From assembly GCF_004803915.1 (NCBI RefSeq), contig NZ_CP039396.1, forward strand, positions 1,178,001 through 1,242,000: a stretch of 64,000 nt of DNA, in the 5' to 3' direction. Every line of letters starts with the position of its first letter. Within the stretch, counting starts at the first letter, position 1. Both the position numbers and the translations under genes were made by a program. Under the pieces are notes generated by a model that was not told where the DNA came from, ran no database searches, and worked only from the letters and a program-made list of their open reading frames with translations. Below, in pieces: positions 58,048 through 64,000 of the stretch. Source of the DNA: Duncaniella dubosii. Its GTDB lineage: Bacteria; Bacteroidota; Bacteroidia; Bacteroidales; Muribaculaceae.

Positions 58048-59438
58048 TTATTTCCCGTTGACGATTTCCATGATTATTTTGGGAAGGTCTGTGTTATCGT
58101 TGAATGATGCGAATTTCTCAGCTCCCACGCCGACTGCGTAGACAGGTACGAGTCCTCCGCTGTGGCCATTGGTGGTCCATCCGAGACCGGTAAAGCTGTC
58201 GAGCACTCTGAACACCTTGACTGTGAATTCGTCAAAATTCTTGTAGAGCGTTTTCTGGTCAGATCCGCTTTGGTTGAGAATGCAGCGTTCGAAATCCTCC
58301 TTTAACATGGCGGTCTGTTCAGGTGTGACAGGGACATGTGACCAGAATCCGAGTTTATCTTTGAGGAATTCTTCCATGTCGTCCCAACGGTAGGCACGGC
58401 GACTGCGGGCGAGACTTCGGCAATAGTCAGAAAATTCATCCTTTGAAATCTTCTGATAGTCGTAGTAGTTGAGATGGAGGTCATAGCCGACGGCATTGTT
58501 TCCGAGCCCATACCGCCTGTCTCATGGTCGGCAGTCACGACTATAAGAGTCTCGTCGGGGTGAGCGAGATAGAAATCGTAGGCAATTTTGAGAGCCTCTT
58601 GAAAATTAAGCACTTCCTTAATGATTGTCCCGCCGTCGTTGGCATGTCCGGCATGATCGATATTACCGCCTTCGACCATCATGAAGAAGCGGTCACGGCC
58701 GTTGCGTTCGAGATGCTTTATGCAAGCTTCGGTCATTGCCGGGAGAGTGAGTGCGCCGGGAATGGAGTCGATGGTATAACCTATGTTTGAAGTACGGTCT
58801 TCGAATGGAGAAAGCATGAGTACACGGCGTGAAGTGATTGTGTCGAATCCCTCAGTCCCACGGATGACACGGACATTGTTTTCAGCAAATATGTCCATGA
58901 GATCTGTTTTTTCACCGGTCTTTTTGTTTTTTATTCCACGAAGATTCGAACCTCCGATAAAATCATATCCGCATGAGGCGGCATCCTTTCCGATTTCATA
59001 GTACATTGAACGTGATGGGACATGCGTATAGAATGCTCCCGGCGTTGCGTCATCGGGATAGACTGAGGTGACAAGACCTATTCCATATCCGTCATCGAAA
59101 AGAGTCTTGGCAATAGAGGTGACAGAAGTGGAGTCAGGGGTCATTCCGAGCATTCCGTTGTTTGTTTTATTGCCTGTTGCAAGAGCAGTTCCGGCAGCTG
59201 CGGAATCAGTGACAGGTGAGGATGCCGAAAATGTTGTAGATACGGCTGAGACAGGGAATTGCATCATCAGCAGATGGTCGTTATTGCCGAGTACGGTGCG
59301 GTTGTAGGCTTCCGCTCCCATCACCTGTCCCATACCCATGCCGTCACCGATATAGTAGAATATGTATTTCGGTGAGTTGGCGAACAGTGAACCTGCGACG
59401 AGAACTGACGCAAGGGCTGAAATAAATCTGTGTTTCAT
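58048..59438 (-). CDS. Alkaline phosphatase, exported, one frameshift
   Basis: About 463 residues once restored. The signal peptide covers about residues 1-21 (FISALASVLVAGSLFA). The PhoA-like metal site starts with YYIGDGMGMGQ, the catalytic Ser is in VTDSAAAGTALATGNKT, and further ligands are in EGGNIDHAGHANDGG and TADHETGG. A one-base deletion in a C run at 58507-58509 (G run on the coding strand) breaks the frame after HETGGMG; the other frame continues LGNNAVGYDLHLNYYDYQ to WTTNGHSGGLVPVYAVGVG, the last metal-binding His block. Substrate range cannot be read. Confidence 0.92.
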
Positions 59439-59457
59439 CAGTCGGTAATGATTAAAT

Positions 59458-60972
59458 TTAAATATTGTTGAATTTTAGAATTTCGTCAATCGGATGGCGG
59501 GAATTTGACAGCCGTGGCACTTTGCGCTGGCCTCCGAGCTTGCCTGTCGAAGCAAGCCATGCCTCGAACACCCCGGGTCGGCCTTTAACAACTGTCAGCG
59601 GATCAAGAAATATGCCGTGGCTACGTTTGGCCTCATAATCGCTGTTCTCATGTTGCAAGGCAATATCGAGTTTTGACGCGAACTCATTCATTGACACGGG
59701 TTCGCGGTTGAATTCAATGAGCCATTCGTGCCGTCCGCGTGAATGGTCTGAGGCATAGACCGGAGCTGCCGTATAGTTTGCAATATCGCAGTCAAGTTCC
59801 CGGCACACTTTAGTCAGAGCCGCCTCTGCATTCTGTACCATAAGTTCCTCACCAAATGCGTTGATATAGCTTTTGGTGCGTCCTGAGATAGTGATTTTAA
59901 GAGGATTGGCCGATTCTATTCTGACGGTATCGCCTATCGGATAGCGCCATAGGCCGTTGCATGAACTGATGACCATTGCATAGTTCTCACCTTCCTCAAC
60001 CTCCCATGACGGTATGATTTCGGGCCGGTCGCTTTCGGCATCGTCGACATGGATAAATTCAAAGAACGTCCCGCAATCGAGCAATAAGAGGAGCGATGGG
60101 TCGTCGATGGCATTCTGAAGTGCAAAGAAGCCCTCCGAGGCGTTGTAACATTCAAGATACCTCATCTTCGGAGATGTGATGTGGCTATATTGCTCATGAT
60201 ACGGTCCCATTGAGATGCCTCCGTGAAAAAAGACTTCGAGATTCGGCCAGACATCATGGATGCTTGAGACACCTTCCTGTGCGATAATCTGTTTCAGGAC
60301 TGTGAGAAACCACGACGGGACTCCGGATATGTTAGTTATGTTCTTGGCCGCCGCAGCTTTGACCAAAGCGGGGAGTTTTACGGACCAGTCTTCGAGAAGC
60401 GCCACCTGCTTCGACGGAATACGGAATAGGTTGGCGACAGGATTTATATTGTCAATGAGGTTGGCTGAAAGATCACCGACTTTTACACCCGCTCTGAGAT
60501 TAAGCTCGTTGGCAAAACTGCCGCCGAGAATGAAACTCTTACCTGAAAATATGCGGCTGTCGGGGTAGAGACTGAGATAATGAGCCACCACGTCTGCTCC
60601 GCCTTTGTAGTGCGATCTTGCAAATGACTCACGTGTTACCGGGATATATTTGCTTTTTCCGTCGGATGTGCCGGATGATTGTGCGAAATTGCGGGTCGTT
60701 CCGGGCCATAAGACATCTTTCTCTCCCTCGATCATTCTCATAATCCAAGGACGTAGCTCCGAATAGGGGACAGTTGCCGGCAATGCCGTACGGTACTCGT
60801 CGTATGTTCTCACTTCAGAGAGTCCCTTCCCGGCTGCCCACTTTGTTTTTCTTAGGGAGCTTAGCAGCCGTTCAAGTTCTGATAGCTGTACCTCCCGCGT
60901 GTGGCCTGTCCATGACCGGGAAGCGTTGACACGCCTGCCAAACAGCGCACGTGCAAAGGGTGTGAAGTCCAT
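59458..60972 (-). CDS. GH3-family protein (acyl-acid amido synthetase-like)
   Basis: A 504-residue protein of the GH3 (auxin-responsive promoter) family, which in plants joins amino acids to hormones through an acyl-adenylate; the bacterial role is unknown. Motifs in order are GTTRNFAQSSGTSDGKSKYIPVT (ATP-binding P-loop-like, about residues 95-117), YLECYNASEGFFAL (about 273-286) and WRYPIGDTVRIES (about 345-357). The C-terminus has RTKSYINAFGEELMVQNAE, where the cap domain closes. It has no signal peptide, and lies 19 bases before the phosphatase gene. Confidence 0.9.
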   Translation of the reverse strand: MDFTPFARALFGRRVNASRSWTGHTREVQLSELERLLSSLRKTKWAAGKGLSEVRTYDEYRTALPATVPYSELRPWIMRMIEGEKDVLWPGTTRNFAQSSGTSDGKSKYIPVTRESFARSHYKGGADVVAHYLSLYPDSRIFSGKSFILGGSFANELNLRAGVKVGDLSANLIDNINPVANLFRIPSKQVALLEDWSVKLPALVKAAAAKNITNISGVPSWFLTVLKQIIAQEGVSSIHDVWPNLEVFFHGGISMGPYHEQYSHITSPKMRYLECYNASEGFFALQNAIDDPSLLLLLDCGTFFEFIHVDDAESDRPEIIPSWEVEEGENYAMVISSCNGLWRYPIGDTVRIESANPLKITISGRTKSYINAFGEELMVQNAEAALTKVCRELDCDIANYTAAPVYASDHSRGRHEWLIEFNREPVSMNEFASKLDIALQHENSDYEAKRSHGIFLDPLTVVKGRPGVFEAWLASTGKLGGQRKVPRLSNSRHPIDEILKFNNI

Positions 60973-61038
60973 TTCGTGAGTTTTTATCGTTAAGGATTGA
61001 TAGATTAGTGGCCGGTTTGGTATTCGTCTGCAGTAAGA

Positions 61039-61740
61039 CTAAAGTTCGTCGGGATGTTTCCGATAATATTCCTTCAGCAACGGCCCTATGTTGAAATAAA
61101 ATCCGCCTTTAGGCTTACCTTCTGAGTCTTTGACCGTTATATATTCGTATGACGGATCGTAGAACACGTGGTCAGCGACAGTATAGTCCATCATGTTGAG
61201 CAATACATATTCGTGTTGAGGTTCTATGACATACCATGCGTTTTCTTCATCCTCGCCTGTTCCGGTCGACACGATGGCCATAAGGAGATAGTTGAGTTTA
61301 TATTGCCATATATTTGCAAGATTGGTTTTGCCTTTTTCGCGGAGAGCGTTTATTAGCATCACCATTTCTCCGAGATTGAATGGATTGTCGGCGAGAGCCT
61401 TTTCGGCATAAGCTATCACAGAGTCGCACTCCTGACGTGTGAGTTTTGATGAACGGTTAAGTACGTTGTAGTGTATGTCGCGCTGCGATGAGCGATACGG
61501 GTTGTAATCTTCCTGAAAAATGTAGCCGAGATAAAGGTGACGGTATTTGTCAATCTTCATCAGCGTGTCGTTGCGTTGGAACTCCTGCATGAGCCTTGGA
61601 TAATAGTAGGGTGATTTAGTGTCGAGAGTTTCCATTCTTATTTTCTCAAGATCAGGCTTTTCGCGTTTGAGCTTGTTTATCTGGGCAGAAGCGCCTGTGA
61701 TAAGGAATAGTGAGAATATGATTGAGATAAGAGTTCGCAT
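61039..61740 (-). CDS. DUF4919 family protein, exported
   Basis: A 233-residue protein with a signal peptide (LISIIFSLFLITGASA). The mature part contains NAWYVIEPQHEYVLLNMM and GFYFNIGPLLKEYY and matches DUF4919, found in Bacteroidetes and of unknown function. Helical repeats such as CDSVIAYAEKALADNPFNLGEMVMLINALREKG look TPR-like. It is probably periplasmic. It is followed by the GH3-family gene after 66 bases, and preceded by a membrane protein gene at 42 bases. Confidence 0.85.
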   Translation of the reverse strand: MRTLISIIFSLFLITGASAQINKLKREKPDLEKIRMETLDTKSPYYYPRLMQEFQRNDTLMKIDKYRHLYLGYIFQEDYNPYRSSQRDIHYNVLNRSSKLTRQECDSVIAYAEKALADNPFNLGEMVMLINALREKGKTNLANIWQYKLNYLLMAIVSTGTGEDEENAWYVIEPQHEYVLLNMMDYTVADHVFYDPSYEYITVKDSEGKPKGGFYFNIGPLLKEYYRKHPDEL

Positions 61741-61782
61741 ATCGGAGAAACAGTTGTTGTTTGTTGGGAGAATTGGAGATTA

Positions 61783-62337
61783 TTACTGATTGAGGATTGC
61801 CGCAAGCCAGAGGACTGAAGTCCCGACCATGCACATGGTGACCACGGCAGGAAGTCCTTTGGCACAAAGATAGTTTAAAAATTTGGAAGATGGAAATTCC
61901 ATAATCCTTCCTGCCGGTGTACGGCTATATGCTATACCGCCGAGCGTCGCACCGGCTACCGCCCCTATAATCATCCATTCATGGGACATTGCCAGCCCTA
62001 CGAACGTTCCTGCAAGAGCTGCTCCGGCTATATAGCCTACTCCCCGGCGCGATGATGTGATCTTTTTAGGCAGCATGTATTCGAGGCACATGACTATACC
62101 TGTGGATATTCCCCAGAATGCAAGAGGCGTAGCAGAAATATTGACTACCGTCAGTCCGATGCCGAGAAGACCGAGATATGTAGTTACACAAGCCAGACGG
62201 CTTGACATGAAAGTTAGTATTATTCCTGCTATCAGCAGAAGAATACACACCACTGTGATGGCTATTATAACAGTTGCGGCAGTTCCCATAAGGCGTATAG
62301 TTGAAATATGAGTGTAAGGGATTGATGATGTCATCAT
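61783..62337 (-). CDS. Uncharacterised inner-membrane protein
   Basis: A 184-residue protein with about four or five hydrophobic segments (AATVIIAITVVCILLLIAGI, CVTTYLGLLGIGLTVVNI, FWGISTGIVMCLEYML, VGYIAGAALAGTFVGLAM and AVVTMCMVGTSVLWLAAI). Glycines are frequent in the helices. I do not recognise the family. The frame begins at 62337, but a later ATG (MGTAATVII, at 62289) is an equal candidate. It heads the minus-strand run 62337-58048 and is divergent from the LPG-synthase-like gene. Confidence 0.7.
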   Translation of the reverse strand: MMTSSIPYTHISTIRLMGTAATVIIAITVVCILLLIAGIILTFMSSRLACVTTYLGLLGIGLTVVNISATPLAFWGISTGIVMCLEYMLPKKITSSRRGVGYIAGAALAGTFVGLAMSHEWMIIGAVAGATLGGIAYSRTPAGRIMEFPSSKFLNYLCAKGLPAVVTMCMVGTSVLWLAAILNQ

Positions 62338-62452
62338 CCTTTCAGTTTTTTAACGTTGATTCTATGCTTATTGTTGCTTCTTTCAATTGCTATTGTTTAA
62401 AATTTGTTTGTTAAAGTAACGGTCTGATTTTTGCATGACAAGTATTTTTATG

Positions 62453-62460
62453 TAAATTTG
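62453..62460 (+). promoter_or_regulatory. -7 box for the LPG-synthase-TM-like gene
   Basis: TAAATTTG with TTTTTG at 62428-62433 nineteen bases upstream: a good -33/-7 pair. The ATG at 62513 follows after 52 bases. Confidence 0.7.
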
Positions 62461-62512
62461 TAGGTTGAAGGATAATTTTGTAAATCCGCTGCAATTTCTT
62501 TGGTTGATAAAA

Positions 62513-63576
62513 ATGGATAGCAAGACCGACGATAGTTCTTTGTTGAGTCCCGGAACGGCTAAAAAACGTCTTGGGTCATATTTGCTGAAATACGGTGTGC
62601 CACTTGTTATTTCAGTTGGCTTGTGTTGGCTATTGTTTCATAACGAAGATATTAATCCATCTAAGATGTGGAACATTATCCGGCGTGATTGTGATTTCAG
62701 GTGGATTGTACTGAATATATTTTTCGGGATTATGGCTCAGGTTTTTCGTGCGGCCCGCTGGCAGATACAATTGCGTGCCCTCGGAATCCGTCCGTCTTTC
62801 TGGCAGTTGGTTCTGAGTATTCTCGGTACTTATTCCGTCAATCTTGTCTTTCCTCGTCTTGGTGAAGTATGGCGTACAGGTTATATAGCCAATAAGGAAA
62901 AAGCACCCTTCACGACTGTTTTCGGATCAATGGTCGCTGACCGTCTGGCTGATACGTTGGCTGTGTTCATTCTGCTCCTGCTTACTTTCATTCCGGCCGG
63001 AACACAGCTCAGATCCTATCTCAGTCAGGATGGAGGAATGCTGTCAAAACTCTTTGATCTTCTTGAATCTCCCGTGCTTTGGGGGCGCTGATTGCTACTC
63101 TTGTAGTCTGCGTATGGATTTTTGTCCGTTATCCCGAGCAGAAAATCATGATGAGAATCAAGGGGATATGGGCAGGTCTGTGGAAGGGCTTTGCTGTGAT
63201 TGTGAAGATGCGCGGCAAGGGACTTTGGCTATGTTACACAATTTTGCTCTGGGGTTCGTATATCACGGCTCTATACTGTGCTTTCTTGTCTTTTCCGCTG
63301 ACAGCCGAGATGATGGCGCGTTACGGAATTGCAGCCCTTGCGGTATGTTTCGTGTTTACAAGTATCTCGATGGGAGTGCCTTCAAACGGCGGTATCGGCC
63401 CTTATCAGTGGGCCATGATGTTTGGAATAACTCTTTTTTCAGGAGGCATTTCGGGGCTTACACGTGAATATGCCCTGACATTTGCAAATATGCTGATGGG
63501 AGTGCAGACTCTCGTGCTTATCATACAGGGATTGCTTACATTCGGATGTATTGCACTATCTAAACGACATAAATAA
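62513..63576 (+). CDS. LPG-synthase-TM (UPF0104) family membrane protein, one frameshift
   Basis: A membrane protein of about 354 residues once restored. It resembles the flippase-like N-terminal domain of lysylphosphatidylglycerol synthases (UPF0104), with RAARWQIQLRALGI, LGTYSVNLVFPRLGEVWRTGYIA and GVPSNGGIGPYQWAMMFGI, plus about seven hydrophobic helices. A G run near 63078-63082 has five G, and one more restores WGALIATLVVCVW. No catalytic tRNA-binding domain follows, so lipid or glycan flipping is likelier than aminoacylation. The ATG at 62513 fits the promoter; an upstream TTG extension (62465) does not. Confidence 0.85.
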
Positions 63577-63589
63577 TTGAAGATTAGGA

Positions 63590-64000
63590 ATGAAATTTAA
63601 CGATAGCGACAAGGATTATTTCCTGCATGACTTTTCAAAAGATAACGGAAGCGACGGCGGAAGTCCTGACACGTCCGGCCGGAACGTAATGGATGATTCA
63701 ACCGATTCACGGTCGCCGGCTTTTGACTTCGGGGAAAATGCCGGCCATGATTACGAATCGATGTCGGTGAAGCCGCGCCGCCGTGGCAGACGCATATTGA
63801 TATGGTTTTTCATCATAGTCATATGCGCGTTGGGGCTGACGGTATGGATAAGATATTTCGTCCCTTATGTGACCGAATCACAGACGACCGGTTTTGTCAC
63901 GCTTGTGGAGAAAAGAGGCATTATATTCCATACGTTTGAAGGAGAGATGGTTAGCGAATCGCAACTTGCCGATACACAGCGTGTCTATTCCCGTGACGTA
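63590..64000 (+). CDS. Membrane-anchored protein of unknown function, 3'-truncated
   Basis: Open to the window end; at least 137 residues visible. Residues 1-60 are acidic and polar with runs such as SDGGSPDTSG, then a basic stretch (KPRRRGRR) precedes one membrane helix at about residues 68-90 (IWFFIIVICALGLTVWI). The part after the helix reads TTGFVTLVEKRGIIFHTFEGEM, a pattern conserved in a Bacteroidales family I know only as hypothetical. Topology is N-in, C-out by the positive-inside rule. It starts 13 bases after the preceding gene. Confidence 0.7.
   Translation, partial: MKFNDSDKDYFLHDFSKDNGSDGGSPDTSGRNVMDDSTDSRSPAFDFGENAGHDYESMSVKPRRRGRRILIWFFIIVICALGLTVWIRYFVPYVTESQTTGFVTLVEKRGIIFHTFEGEMVSESQLADTQRVYSRDV

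Overview
The window reads as chromosomal DNA of a gut Bacteroidales bacterium, most likely Muribaculaceae-like. That placement is inference. It rests on many TAnnTTTG -7 promoter boxes, the absence of strong Shine-Dalgarno sites, a SusC-type N-terminal module, DUF families typical of Bacteroidetes (DUF2851, DUF3467, DUF4254, DUF4919), a pyruvate:ferredoxin oxidoreductase and several pectin-degrading enzymes.

Layout. 1-9.9 kb (+): end of asd, nifJ, purC, ubiE, a DUF3467 gene, cysS and an MscS channel. 10.2-11.4 kb: recA. 11.5-15.9 kb (-): arabinose-5-phosphate isomerase-like SIS protein, a PfkB-like protein, a TPR protein, ribH and DUF2851. 16.2-20.3 kb (+): dapB, lepB, a WbqC-family gene and metF. 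20.4-26.4 kb: a 1293-residue pectinesterase/pectate-lyase fusion, a PepSY-like lipoprotein, then a truncated SusC N-terminus behind a G8 tract, followed by a MITE-like inverted-repeat element and a hairpin-rich region. 26.4-31.4 kb: a TPR membrane protein (-), lutABC for L-lactate use, a D-2-hydroxyacid dehydrogenase and tRNA-Pro. 31.4-41.9 kb (-): GH28 polygalacturonase, MFS exporter, orphan holin, uvrC, apt, mnmG, ybeY, an LD-carboxypeptidase and a radical SAM protein. 42-46.6 kb: DUF4254 (+), pyrH-frr (-), an atypical response regulator and rnhB (+), and a glycosyltransferase (-). 46.8-47.7 kb: three tandem promoter/short-RNA/terminator units, each preceded by a G tract of different length. 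47.7-48.4 kb: an outer-membrane-like protein (-). 48.4-48.96 kb: a candidate replication origin. 48.95-52.7 kb (+): nadA and leuS. 52.9-57.9 kb (-): recF, a DUF721/DciA-like gene, a thioesterase, an RNA methyltransferase, trmD and a pectinesterase in one run. 58-62.3 kb (-): alkaline phosphatase, GH3-family protein, DUF4919 and a membrane protein. 62.5-64 kb (+): an LPG-synthase-TM-like protein and a membrane-anchored protein cut by the window end.

The two most interesting regions are neighbours. (1) 48.4-48.96 kb is AT-rich and lies between diverging genes. It carries ten DnaA-box-like 9-mers, sampled strand composition changes around it, a perfect 16-bp parS palindrome lies 11 kb to the left, and recF and a DciA-like gene lie within 9 kb to the right: a good candidate for oriC. 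(2) Just left of it, 46.86-47.64 kb holds a tandem array of three apparent non-coding transcription units. Their G tracts of 10, 9 and 7 lie where the -33 element should be, which suggests slippage-controlled small RNAs.

Caution: ten otherwise ordinary genes are broken by about 13 single-base indels, most placeable in short homopolymer runs, and the tRNA-Pro acceptor stem appears one base short. This pattern fits assembly/sequencing error better than real gene loss. Broken genes are therefore annotated over their full, joined length. The same caveat applies to the exact lengths of the G tracts.
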